From NCBI GenBank assembly GCA_037447655.1, contig JBBHKE010000333.1, positions 62,001-126,000 on the forward strand: DNA of 64,000 nucleotides. The letters run 5' to 3'. The first letter of the stretch is position 1, and each line of letters starts with the position of its first letter. The notes under the pieces were generated by a model. The model ran no database searches, was not told where the DNA came from, and saw nothing but the letters and a program-made list of their open reading frames with translations. Position numbers and translations under genes: made by a program. This DNA comes from Zygnema cylindricum (lineage: Eukaryota > Streptophyta > Zygnematophyceae > Zygnematales > Zygnemataceae). Shown here one piece after another: positions 44,071 to 54,112 of this stretch.

Positions 44071-45098
44071 AAAAAGGGGTTTGCTTCTTTTGTAGGGAAC
44101 CGGGTCATTATATGGAGGAATGCCCTTGTTTGGAAAAACTTAGAAGTTGGAATGTGGATGAGGAGGACGAAGAGGAAGAGGAGAAAGAGGATGAAGAAAA
44201 ATTGGAGCTTCTTCACATCGGTAGAATGGGGAAGAGAGAAAAGTACACAAAAATTGCTTGAAGGCAACTGTGTGCTTTTGGAGGTATAAGGGAAGTAAAG
44301 AGAGAAGAGGTACTTGAGGATGTCGAGGAGTGTAGAGTGTATGATTTAGAAATGAGAAAGTCAGATTTAGGATCCATAAGTGAAAACGGGAAAGAAAAAA
44401 TTAATGAGGATAGTTTTATAGACAATAGGGAAACAAAAAACTGGTCGGAAAGGGAGACTTCAACGGATTCCGAGGAAAGGGGAGAAGTGAAACTCGAAGA
44501 GGTTTTAAAGGATAGGGGAGAAAAGAAATATTTGATTAAAGGTTTAGGGGAGAAGAAATATAAATTGGGAATTAAAATAGAAAGTGATAGTGGAAAGAAT
44601 TCCATGGGAGAGATTGAGGGAAGTTCAGAAAATGGGGTAATTATCATGGATAAAAATATGAGTACGGAAGATGTAGATCTTATGAGGAACTTAGTGGGGA
44701 CTAGTGTTTGTTGGGAATATTTGGTGGTGGATGGATTTGACATCACTACTTGGTGTGATGTCGCTTGTGAAGATGTGCCTGTAAAAGGGTTATCATCCGG
44801 GTGTGTGTTGCCGGTTGGGGATGGGGCTGGTTGTTTGAATTACAAGAGGGAAAGTGGATTTAACGTGGATGAAAAAGAAAGGAGGTGGATAAAATCTTTG
44901 CTTGGATTTATGAAAAGTGGCATGCAAAATAAAATGTATGATCAACAAGATGAAATTATTTTTGGTCATCTAATACACTTTCTTAAATATAAAAGTATTC
45001 GCTTGAAGCTTCATGAAGGAAAAATGAAAAATGAAAGGAAAATATATATATATATATATATATATGTATTTGTTGTTTTTGATGGGAGTTCAAAGTAA
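44067..45098 (+). CDS. C1 ORF2: zinc knuckle plus condensed pol pieces
   Basis: One frame, interrupted only by a TGA at 44259-44261, covers a knuckle CFFCREPGHYMEEC, an acidic stretch and LCAFGG (normally just before protease). It then jumps to CRVYDLEM (integrase C-terminus), SERETSTDSEERGE (linker), GLGEKKYKLGIKIESD (after the RT active site), GVIIMDKNMSTED, DITTWCDVACEDVP and VGDGAG (RNase H), RWIKSLLGFMKSGMQ and SIRLKLHEGKM (RNase H end). The 44337-45098 part is open for 253 codons. No protease DSG, integrase triad or RT YVDD remains, so no enzyme is expected. A TA microsatellite at 45043-45064 adds an IYIYIY tail. It may make a gag-associated protein, or may only act as a spacer. Confidence 0.7.
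45043..45064. repeat. TA microsatellite
   Basis: About eleven TA units near the end of C1 ORF2, encoding alternating I and Y. Confidence 0.95.
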
Positions 45099-45107
45099 GT
45101 AGACGAG

Positions 45108-45120
45108 AAAATAAGGGGAG
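45108..45120 (+). other. Polypurine tract of C1
   Basis: aaaataaggggag directly before the 3' LTR TG, the same form as in A2. Confidence 0.85.
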
Positions 45121-46310
45121 TGTTGAAATTTAAGTTTTTTCTAGGTCTAGAGATTGTAAAATAAAAAGGCAAAAAGGGGACACTAACAACCTACCTCTAA
45201 CTCTTCACTCAAGTCCCCACACTTGTCCCAGTCACTAAAGACTTGAAGAGGAGTTAGATCCTGGCTGCCTAGGCTGTCCAAAGTGGACAGAAAGGCAATT
45301 CTTAATAGAGTTATCTAAAAGGTGTGACGGATCCAGGATTTGATCCTGGTACCTGTCGTCCGTCAAACTAGCCGTTCGCTTTAACCAACAAGTCTAAATA
45401 CAGTGCTAGAGTACAATAGGTTTGACAAATATTTATATTTGTACACGTAGACTATTTCGTCTAACAGAAATAGATACGTAATGCATAGATACAGTTTTGT
45501 ATAGTACGAAGTACGATTTAATGTATTTTATGAAACGTATACCGCGCATTTGTTTCGAACGCGAAACAAATATCGCACGTATATTTTCAACGGCTACAAT
45601 TGTATCCGATTTGATCGGACGGCCACGATAGGCGCCGCGATCACGGATTATGTACTTTTGGCGTTTTTTAGTCATCGCCACGTCATGTGACACGTGGCGC
45701 AACAATGTTGGATTGCGGCGACTCCGGAGATTGCGGTAACAAATCCGGCTATGACACGTGTCGACATTTTGGCCATGTTGTACAATGGTCGTACAGAAAG
45801 TACATCGGCACCTGTACTTTTCTGTACGACACACTAATTTGATTGGTGCCGTACTTCAGTAGATATAGTTTTAGAGAAGGAATAGGACTTAGAAAATTTT
45901 GGGTAAGTAGCTGCCTCTCCCAGAGAGCACCTTGTATAAATGGCAAACTTTGGCCAGCCATAACTATCAATTTACTTGACCATTTTCAGTGATTCTTTTT
46001 GCTGCGCACTCAGGGGAGTCCAGTCTACGCGCGGTGTATTCGCTCAGAGTTTTTTTTTGCCAGGGTGGCAGTATTTCTAAGGGAAAGTCAAAGTGGGTGA
46101 ATGTGTCCAAATCTCATATTCTAAATTTGCATTCTGTGGTGGAACTGACCACACAGAAAGTGTTATTTCACAGGGGTGAATCTATATTTGGGTTCTGATT
46201 GTCAAGGGGTCACTCATTTGGGTTTATATCAACTTGGAGTCGGCACTATCTAGATAAGCTTCTTTTTGGATATGCTTACTCTGAGGGCCAATGGAGGTAT
46301 CAGAGTTTCA
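45121..46310 (+). repeat. C1 3' LTR
   Basis: 1190 bp, nearly identical by eye to 41884-43076. Antisense module 45396-45317. Ends caatggaggtatcagagtttca, so it also carries a gag start codon. Confidence 0.93.
45317..45396 (-). promoter_or_regulatory. Antisense tRNA-like module of C1 3' LTR (best copy)
   Basis: Minus strand: A-box-like TAGACTTGTTGG followed by TTAAAGC (45396 down), close to a tRNA D arm. Then an outer 7-bp stem TGACGGA/TCCGTCA encloses the T-arm-like hairpin CCAGG-ATCAAAT-CCTGG with B box GGATCAAATCC (45346-45336). TTTT follows at 45320-45317. A true acceptor stem at the 5' end was not found, so this is tRNA-like and not a tRNA gene. Confidence 0.6.
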
Positions 46311-47325
46311 GGTGGGCCCATAACCTGCAATTCTGTGTCCTCCATTAGACTACAGAATTCAAGATGCCTCTAGATAGCTTTTAACAAACCCACTTCAAGT
46401 CACAACCAATAGAGATCAAGAAAGCAAACTGACAGGCTGATTGCACCCTTGTGCATCTTGGACTCCCCTGAGTCCGTAGCAAAAAGAATCACTGAAAATG
46501 GTGAACTAGCTGATAAGGTATGTGGTGGCAAAGATGCCTATTTTATACAAATGCTCAAGGGGAGAGGTGACTGTTTTACCAAAATTCACTAAGTCATAAT
46601 TCTCTCTAATAACTCTTATCTACTTAATTACACACCAATCATATTACTGTACTGTACCAAAAAGTACTACTGCCAGTGTACCTTTTGTACGACCAATGTA
46701 TGACAGGGATATTACGTGGATGCGTGCTCTCTTTTTACTCATTAGTAGGTTCCTTGGAATTTTAGCTACCAAATGTTATCTCTCCACGTGTTGCGAAGTC
46801 ATGCCACATCACAAAATGGCCAAAGTGACCACTCCGAGATCACGGCGCTGTATGCGCCGTTGGATAAAAACCAAAATGTAATCTCAACTGTCCAAACAAA
46901 TGTCTGATTCAATTTTTTCGTGCCAATCATGTTTGCACCAAATTTTATTAGTTCTATGTCCTTATATTAACATTTTCGTTAATCGGTTTAGAGGACCGAA
47001 CACAATTTAAGTAGAAATCACACCTTATGTATTCTAGCAAACTTCTACGAGAGACTGGTTAGAGCGGACGGCTACGCCACGCTCTGCCAGTCGGAGGTTA
47101 GAGTCTTGCCGGACTCAACCTTTTGTCGAGAGTGACTTAAAGTCACTCTTTAGTTCTACCTAATAAAGCAAAGGCAGCCATGGCTCCACTACTCTCTCTC
47201 TCTCTTTCAAGGACTACAACAAATATGGGGGATAGAGAGAGGGGTCGACGCAGACTACTTGCGCTTTCCTTTTTGTTTTTCAACTCAACAATTCACACTT
47301 AGAAAATACTTCACAAATTTCAACA
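46311..47325 (-). repeat. B4 primer-binding site and 5' LTR
   Basis: PBS 46311-46325 (exact half-tRNA-iMet type) followed by a family-B LTR at 46326-47325, 1000 bp, + strand tgcaattctg...tttcaaca. The gag ATG is inside, on the minus strand at 46345-46343. The B box is degraded (ggttagagtct, 47097-47107), but T4 at 47122-47125 and the 8-bp palindromic block remain. It is cut off from B4 gag by C1. Confidence 0.88.
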
Positions 47326-47665
47326 AATTTCTTCTCCTTCCTCTATAAATCCTTGTGGTTGTCTCATAAATATTTTTTACTCTAGTTCACTGTTGAAGAA
47401 AGCGGTCTTGATATCCATCTGGTGAATTTCCATGTCTTCAGCTTCTGTTAGACTAAGGAGAATCTTTACAGATGAGAACCGAACTACTAAAGCAAAAGTC
47501 TCCTCATAATCTATCCCTTCTTTTTGAGTGAACCCCTTTGCTACCAACCGAGCCTTATACCTTTCAATTGTATTATCTGGGTTCAGTTTAAGTTTAAACT
47601 CCCATTTGCACCCGATCGGTCTTCAGTTCGGAGGGCAGTCCACTAGTTCCCAAGTATTTGCTTCC
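47326..47665 (-). pseudogene. pol: B5 left fragment: RT
   Basis: Minus-strand RT from the [33 protein letters not shown] region through ETFALVVRF and DIKTAF to a QPQGF-EEGEE block at 47326, where the B4 LTR begins. Stops occur (for example in the ELEEE block). It continues on the other side of A4 at 54113. The 3' part, with YVDD and RNase H, is lost. Confidence 0.82.
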
Positions 47666-48710
47666 TGCAACTCTGAGACCTCCATAAGTCCTCAGAGTAA
47701 ACAGCTTCCAAGAAGCCTCTAGGATAATCCTGACCCCTTTGTGTTTCAGCAAAAATAACTGCCACCCTGGCAAACAAAAACCCTGACCACCTGCACCCTT
47801 GTGAAGGCAGACTCCCCTGAGTCGATAGCAAAAAGAATCTCTGAATTTGCTCCCCTGAGCAGTAAGTTATGGAGGTTCAAAGTTGACCTTTTGTACAGAA
47901 GCTCTCTAGGAGAGGGGGTCCTATCTTCTAATTTTTCTAAGTCCTATCTCTCTCACAGACTCTATTTATTGATGTACGGAACCAATCAGAATTGAGTTCC
48001 GTACGCAAAAGTACAGCTGCCGGTGTACTTTATGTACGGACATTGTACGACATGGCCAAAATGTCGACACATGTCAAATCCGGATTCGGTGCCATAATCT
48101 CCGGAGATTCCACAATCCAACGAAATTTTGCCACGCGTCATCCGATGTGGCGATGGCCACAAACCGCCGAAATCTTCCTCCGTGATCTCGGCGCTAATCC
48201 CGACCGTCCGATTAAATTCGGATTTAATCGTAGCCGTAATAAATACATGCGCGGTATTTGTTTCACTTACAAAACAAATGCGCGGTATTGATTTTCGTCC
48301 GTACCGTAATTCGTACATTATATATTACTGGATCTATGTATCCCGTAATCCATTTGAGTTAAATGATTTATCGCACGTCTAATCATTTAAATAAATATCA
48401 AACTACATGTTACGTAATATTACGGCTAGACTTAACGGCTAAGGCTACTGGCTATATCCTGTCTGCCGGCCGGTAGGTACAAGGATCAAATCCTGCCGCC
48501 GGGACATTCTTTTTAAATAAATAAACCCTAATATAAAATTCCCGTAAACCTCAGGATAGCCAAGGTAGCCATGGCTCTAGCTTTCTCTCCAATTTCTCAG
48601 TGACTGCGACAAGTTTGAGAGTTGGAGAGAGAAGTTAGAGATAGATTGCCTCGGCTTCTATATTTCTTTTCAGATCTAGAAAATACTAATAAAAACCATT
48701 AGTTTCTACA
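47666..48710 (-). repeat. A4 3' LTR
   Basis: 1045 bp, + strand tgcaactctg...tttctaca. Plus-strand B box 48483-48493, T5 48510-48514. The polypurine tract complement ctccccttatttt follows at 48711-48723. Confidence 0.95.
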
Positions 48711-50361
48711 CTCCCCTTATTTTTTTGTCAATCTTTATTTTCAGACCACACTTCTCCCAACAGAAAATTAGCTTAGGGGAAGGCACAGGTTTGGTCATCA
48801 TATCTGCTACCATCTCACTATCTAGTCGGTACTCTAAACTGATTATTTTGTTTTCGACTTTTTCTCTAACAAAGCTGAGTCTGATGTCCATGTGTTTGGC
48901 TTTAAAATGATGTTTAGGATTGGCAGAAATAGCGATTGCTGCCTGATTATCACAAAATATTTTCTGCACACCACTCTTAAGGTAGCCAAGCTCACCAAGT
49001 AAAGACTTGACCCACATCAATTCTTTTACAGCAGAACAAGAGGCCATATACTCAGCCTCCATGGTGGACTGAGCAATAACCCTTTGCTGTTTACTACTCC
49101 AACAGCAAGCCCCATCACCCACATATAATACATATCTTGAAGTGCATCTCCTCATCGGAGCATCACCATAACTGGCATCACTCCAAGTAGTGATGTCAGT
49201 ATTCTCCCCACCCAAATGCAACCATAGATCCCTAGTTCCTACCAAATATCTAAGGACTCTCTTAGCTGCCTCCGAATCCTTCTTAGTGGGAGCATTTAGA
49301 CTTCTACTCAGCACTCCTACAGCTGCAGCTAAATCCGGCCGGGTACAATTCATAAAATAGATTAGACTTCCCACTACTTGCCTGTAAAGAATAGTCTGCA
49401 TGAACTTCTGTTCATCAGGAGATAATTCCTCGTCTAAGACTATGACTCCTTCTTCCTCACTCCCCTCACTTCCTTTCTTCAACTCCATTGGAGTTGTACA
49501 ATTATTAGCTTTATCTATTTGAAATTTTTCAAGCATGTTCCCTATTGCTTCCTTTTGAGTCAGTCTTATAATTTTCCTTTTTCGGTCTCTCTCTACTTGA
49601 ATTCCCAAAATATATCTTGCTTCTCCCATATCCTTCATTTCAAATCTCCCCTTAAGATCGGTTTTCAGTTTGTTAATTTTTTCCATTGATTTACTTAAAA
49701 GAAGCAAATCATCAACATAAATTGCGATAAATATTAAACCTTCCTCATCTTCGAAAACATAGATTGAGTGATCTGAGCTGATCCGAATATATCCCAGACC
49801 GGTAAGAAACTCATCAAGCTTCATATTCCATTGTCGAGGTGCCTGTTTCAAACCATAAAGAGATTTAATCAGCCGGCATACCTTACTCTCCTCTCCTTCC
49901 TCCACAAAACCTTCGGGTTGTCGCATGAAGATCTCCTCTTCCAATTCACCATGCAAAAAGGCTGTTTTGATGTCCATCTGATGCACTTCCATGTCTTCCG
50001 CCGCTGCTAAACTGAGAAGTATGCGGACGGAGGGAAATCTGACCACCGGGGCAAAGGTTTCCTCGTAGTCAATTCCCTCCTTTTGTGTAAATCCCTTTGC
50101 CACTAATCTGGCCTTGTAGCGCTCGATTGTGTTATCTGGATTTAGTTTTAATTTGAAAACCCACTTACAACCGATTGGTTTTCGGTTAGGTGGACAGTCC
50201 ACCAGCTCCCAAGTATCGGATGCCATGATTGAAGCCATCTCCTCATTGATAGCTGTCTTCCACCGGTTTCTTTCTGGACAAGTCATCGCCTCTCCATAAG
50301 TTTGAGGTTCATCTTGATGAGATAGTTTAGTTACCTTGTTATTAACCTGTTTTTCTTGCAT
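48706..50361 (-). CDS. pol: A4 reverse transcriptase and RNase H, intact 551-codon ORF
   Basis: This ORF starts in the linker (MQEKQVNNKVTKL), so it is the 3' part of a normally longer Gag-Pol frame and the listed start is only the first Met after a stop. RVT_2 blocks: [59 protein letters not shown] and the catalytic YVDD at 49708-49719. RNase H: TTWSDASYGDAP (first Asp), STMEAEY (Glu), CDNQAAI (Asp), then HHFKAKHMDIRLSFVREKV and the MTKPVPSPKLIF end. No catalytic residue is visibly lost. The ORF runs past the polypurine tract into the LTR. It would copy element RNA inside particles, but it is not translated in frame with a functional gag because of upstream lesions. Confidence 0.9.
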   Translation of the reverse strand: MQEKQVNNKVTKLSHQDEPQTYGEAMTCPERNRWKTAINEEMASIMASDTWELVDCPPNRKPIGCKWVFKLKLNPDNTIERYKARLVAKGFTQKEGIDYEETFAPVVRFPSVRILLSLAAAEDMEVHQMDIKTAFLHGELEEEIFMRQPEGFVEEGEESKVCRLIKSLYGLKQAPRQWNMKLDEFLTGLGYIRISSDHSIYVFEDEEGLIFIAIYVDDLLLLSKSMEKINKLKTDLKGRFEMKDMGEARYILGIQVERDRKRKIIRLTQKEAIGNMLEKFQIDKANNCTTPMELKKGSEGSEEEGVIVLDEELSPDEQKFMQTILYRQVVGSLIYFMNCTRPDLAAAVGVLSRSLNAPTKKDSEAAKRVLRYLVGTRDLWLHLGGENTDITTWSDASYGDAPMRRCTSRYVLYVGDGACCWSSKQQRVIAQSTMEAEYMASCSAVKELMWVKSLLGELGYLKSGVQKIFCDNQAAIAISANPKHHFKAKHMDIRLSFVREKVENKIISLEYRLDSEMVADMMTKPVPSPKLIFCWEKCGLKIKIDKKIRGV

Positions 50362-50389
50362 TCTTTTGCTACTTCTCCTCCCCCCCTCA

Positions 50390-51600
50390 AAATCTGAGGC
50401 CAGAATAGATGGTTCTCGTGGATTCTTTCGATCAAACTCGGCTTCTCCCCTATCCCTTTATTCCGAATCAATTTCCACCACGTCTTCCGCTTCGAGTAGA
50501 GTTGTCACTGGAGTTTCCACAGCCGAGTCCTTTTCGGTCTGATTTGTTCCTGCAAGAATGTCATCTTCTCTAAAACCTGGATAGTTAGGAAGCTCAAAGT
50601 CATCGGAATTTTCTGACTCAAATCTGATTTTACTTACTTCGTATATTTGATGGAATCCACAGACTTTCCTTCATCCATAACTACTAGAAGCTTTACTAAG
50701 ATTATATCTTCCCTTTTTAGATCATAAACTCTATATCCTTTAACATCTTCATCATATCCTAATAAGTATCCCGGTTTTCCTTTAGGATCTAGCTTATGAT
50801 TGGACCGATCAGTATCTAGACTGAACACTTGACTGTCGAAAACCTTTAAGTGAGATATGTCTGGTTTCCGGCCTGTCCATCTCTCATAAGGTGTTTGATC
50901 TTTTATAGCTGAAGTAAGAACTCTATTCTTGAGGTAATTAGCACAGTTCATTGCTTCTACCCAAAACCTTTTTCCTATCTTTTTATCTCACAACATGCTT
51001 CTAGCACTATCACTTAGTGTTCTTTTTAACCTTTCAGTTACCCCATTCTGTTCCGGATTTTCTGGAACTGTCTTTTGATGTTGAGCCCCATCTTCCCTCA
51101 GAAAATTCTCAAACTGGTTAGAAGTATACTCTCCACCATTATCACTCTTTACTCTCTTGATTTGGAGTTTCATGGAGTTTTTCGCTCCATGCTTTATATT
51201 GTCTAAAACAATCCTCAGCTTCGGACTTGTTTTTCAAGAAATATACCCGGGAATACCGAGACCAATCATCAGTTATAGTCATCATAAATCTCTTCCCCCC
51301 CGGTGAGGGCACTTTAGCTGGTCCCCAAATATCTGTGTGTACTAGATCTAGAATTTTTTCTCCCTTATAGGTGGCTGATTTAGGAAAGGGTAATCTGTGT
51401 GCTTTACCTTGAGCACATCCACTACAATCACTTATATCATCACTTTCACTGAACTGAATCCCTTCCACCACTCCCATCTTTTTCATCTCTCTTAACTTAT
51501 CTAGATTCACATGCCCAAGCCTCTTATGCCACATCATAATATCATGAACACCAGCATAATAAAGTTTCTTCTTTTCATTACTTAAAACGAGCCTAAACAT
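50390..51600 (-). pseudogene. pol: A4 integrase and linker
   Basis: The HHCC region WHKRLGHVNLDKLREM and CSGCAQGKAHRLP (51530-51400) and the first core Asp region DLVHTDIWGPAK (about 51340) are open from 51600 to about 51165, where one extra base shifts the frame. The core resumes as VKSDNGGEYTSN and a NGVTERLKR block (about 51150-51030), with a stop near 50988. The C-terminal region 50951-50634 is open. The linker has a stop near 50460. Three or four lesions inactivate it. Confidence 0.87.
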
Positions 51601-51689
51601 CCCATGGCTACCATTCTCAGCAATGAAATAGACATCCTCCTCAAAACTAGCAGTAAAGACTCCTTCCCTAGTGCTAGTGAAAAAACCCT

Positions 51690-53081
51690 TATCATCTCAT
51701 ACTGATGTAGAGATAAGATTTTTGTTCAGCTCCGGAATAAACAATACATCGGAGAATATTAATATAGATGTCTTTCCTTCTACTAACACTTTCAAATCTA
51801 CCGATCCTACAAGAGTAGTGGTGACTATCCTCCCATCCCCATACTCTATCTCTACGGTGGGAATCTTTCTTATCTTAGTGAATAGGTGTCTATCCTTACA
51901 CATGTGCATGGAGGCACCTGCATCTACAATCCAGCCTGCTTCACCTTTCAGTCCACCGTAAGCACATTTCTGCCTTCGTGGAATTTTGACCTCATTTTTC
52001 GCCTCCAACTCCTCATCCAAAAGGAGCTCATCGTCCTCGTCCTCGGATTCCGCCTTGAGTACCTGGTTGACAAGGGCCTTTTTCTTTCCTCTCGGGGTAC
52101 CACCGGTCTGCCCCTCCTTTAACCTCAGCTCGGTTAGCTTAGTGCACTCTGCCATATAGTGCCCCGATTTCTTACAAAAATGACATAAACCTTTGGGAGC
52201 CCTTGTTTCGAACTCGTCGGACTGTTTTTTCTGCTCTTTACCCCATAGTTTCCGACCGGTTTTCGGGAATCCTTGTTCCTCCAATTAGTCGCTGTTGCCA
52301 AGGCTTGGCCACTCTTTCCTCCCATTCGGATCTCAATTGTATTCTCTTGAACGAGAATCATCCCTACCACTGAGTTCCATATCCACCTTGAGTCAGGCAA
52401 GTCCTGCACACGGTAAACTATGTTCACGAACTCATCAGGTAACTTCATCAGTAAACAGTTAACCTTTTCTTTTTCACTAAAATCTTTTCCCGCACTCTGT
52501 AGCTCCATGAAGAGTGTAGCAAGCTCATTGCAAAAATCCAACATATTTCCCCTTTTGTATACATACTCCTTAACTTTCTGATCAGCCAACTGTTGTTGCT
52601 GAATCGTACCACTTCGGTACATCTCTCAGAGAGCCATCCAAAGATCGGATGCTCTTTCTACCTGCAAATGAGGACATGCAAGTCCTTGAGTGAGATGGCG
52701 TAGGATGAAGTGCTTTGCCGCCATATTGTTGAAGTCCCAGGTTTCAGTATCATTCTCCTCATTCCTCGGAAAAGGCGACATGAATGTCGAACCAGTTGCT
52801 ATTGGTGTGGTCGTCTCCTTCTCCTTTCCTTTGTCCACCACCTCTCCTTCTTTTGTTTCCTCCGTTGAAGATGGATCCTCTTTCCTAGTGAATCTGGTTC
52901 CTCCAAATCCTGGAGTAATTCTAAGACTTGATGGACGCCCCAACCGTCCACTCACTATCCCCCAAAACCTTTTTTCACATAGAGCTCCTATCATCATACT
53001 TTCCCAGAATATGAAGCCGGTTCCATTAAAGATTGGTACCTTAGAGGGTGGGCCCATAACCTGCAACTCTGAGACCTCCAT
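51690..53081 (-). pseudogene. gag: A4 gag and protease
   Basis: ATG at 53081-53079 inside the LTR, PBS 53047-53061. The gag domain is open except for a TGA at about 52623-52625 (WMAL-stop-EMYR). The same frame continues to 52134. A lost G near 52244 moves the knuckle (CHFCKKSGHYMAEC) and protease into another frame, 52284-51697. The protease motif reads WIVDAGAS, with the Ser of DSG changed to Ala (51913-51927). The catalytic Asp is kept, so the effect is uncertain. The acidic tail SEDEDDELLLDEELE matches A2. Confidence 0.88.
53047..53061 (-). other. Primer-binding site of A4
   Basis: Exact GGTTATGGGCCCACC on the minus strand directly next to the 5' LTR, overlapping gag codons 7-11. Confidence 0.82.
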
Positions 53082-54107
53082 AAGTCCTCAGAGTAAACAG
53101 CTTCCAAGAAGCCTCTAGGATAATCCTGACCCCTTTGTGTTTCAGCAAAAAAAACTGCCACCATGGCAGACAAAAACCCTGACCACCTGCACCCTTGTGA
53201 AGGCAAGACTCCCTTGAGTCGATAGCAAAAAGAATCTCTGAATTTGCTCCCCTGAGCAGTAAGTTATGGAGGGTCAAAGTTGACCTTTTGTACAGAAGCT
53301 CTCTAGGAGAGGGGGTCCTATCTTCTAATTTTTCTAAGTCCTATCTCTCTCACAGACTCTATTTACTAATGTACGGAACCAATCAGCATTGAGTTCCGTA
53401 CGCAAAAGTACAGCTGCCGGTGTACTTTATGTACGGACATTGTACGACATGGCCAAAATGTCGACACATGTCAAATCCGGATTCGGTGCCATAATCTCCG
53501 GAGATTCCACAATCCAACGAAATTTCGCCACCCGTCATCCGATGTGGCGATGGCCACAAACCGCCGAAATCTTCCTCCGCGATCTCGGCGCTAATCCCGG
53601 CCGTCCGATTAAATTCGGATTTAATCGTAGCCGTAATAAATACATGCACGGTATTTGTTTCACTTACGAAACAAATGCGCGGTATTGATTTTTGTCCGTA
53701 CCGTAATTCGTACATTATATATTACTGGATCTATGTATCCCGTAATCCATTTCAGTTAAATGATTTATCGCACGTCTAATCATTTAAATAAATATCAAAC
53801 TACATGTTACGTAATATTACGGCTAGACTTAACGGCTAAGGCTACTGGCTATATCCTGTCTGCCGGCCGGTAGGTACAAGGATCAAATCCTGCCGCCGGC
53901 ACATTCTTTTTAAATAAATAAACCCTAATACAAAATTCCCGTAAACCTCAGGATAGCCAAGGTAGCCATGGCTCTAGCTTCCTCTCCAATTTCTCAGTGA
54001 CTGCGACAAGTTTGAGAGTTGGAGAGAGAAGTTAGAGATAGACTGCCTCGGCTTCTATATTTCTTTTCAAACCTAGAAAATACTAATAAAAACCATTAGT
54101 TTCTACA
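53062..54107 (-). repeat. A4 5' LTR
   Basis: 1046 bp. Plus-strand module 53824-53911: A-box-like tagacttaacgg at 53824-53835, B box 53880-53890, outer stem tgccggc/gccggca, T5 53907-53911. Confidence 0.95.
53824..53911 (+). promoter_or_regulatory. Antisense tRNA-like module of A4 5' LTR
   Basis: Same layout as in C1 with a different outer stem (TGCCGGC/GCCGGCA instead of TGACGGA/TCCGTCA), the same B box GGATCAAATCC and the same T run. Repeated in the 3' LTR at about 48427-48514. Confidence 0.58.
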
Positions 54108-54112
54108 CTTCC

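Larger units (their letters stand above)
41884..46310 (+). mobile_element. Non-autonomous copia element C1, complete (TSD ggtgg)
   Basis: The LTRs, 41884-43076 and 45121-46310, differ by few substitutions. Perfect duplication ggtgg at 41879-41883 and 46311-46315. The internal region is only about 2.0 kb and has PBS, gag, a knuckle, one long fused ORF of pol pieces and a polypurine tract. It lacks the protease active site, the integrase core and the RT catalytic region, so it must borrow enzymes if it moves. Confidence 0.93.
47666..54107 (-). mobile_element. Copia element A4, complete and youngest-looking of family A (TSD cttcc)
   Basis: LTRs 47666-48710 and 53062-54107 are almost identical by eye. 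Perfect duplication cttcc at 47661-47665 and 54108-54112, in B5 pol. All domains are present in order with only a handful of lesions. RT and RNase H form one uninterrupted ORF. Confidence 0.96.

Noticed and set aside
44055-44085. Programmed -1 frameshift between C1 gag and ORF2
   Set aside because: The A-run that could slip lies after the gag stop at 44068-44070, not before it, and related elements fuse gag and pol in one frame. A simple indel is more likely.
45030-45098. Transmembrane tail of C1 ORF2
   Set aside because: The IYIYIY stretch is only the translation of a TA microsatellite.
46321-46345. Separate promoter or tRNA fragment reading gggcccataacc
   Set aside because: This is the complement of the primer-binding site of B4, explained by the element structure.
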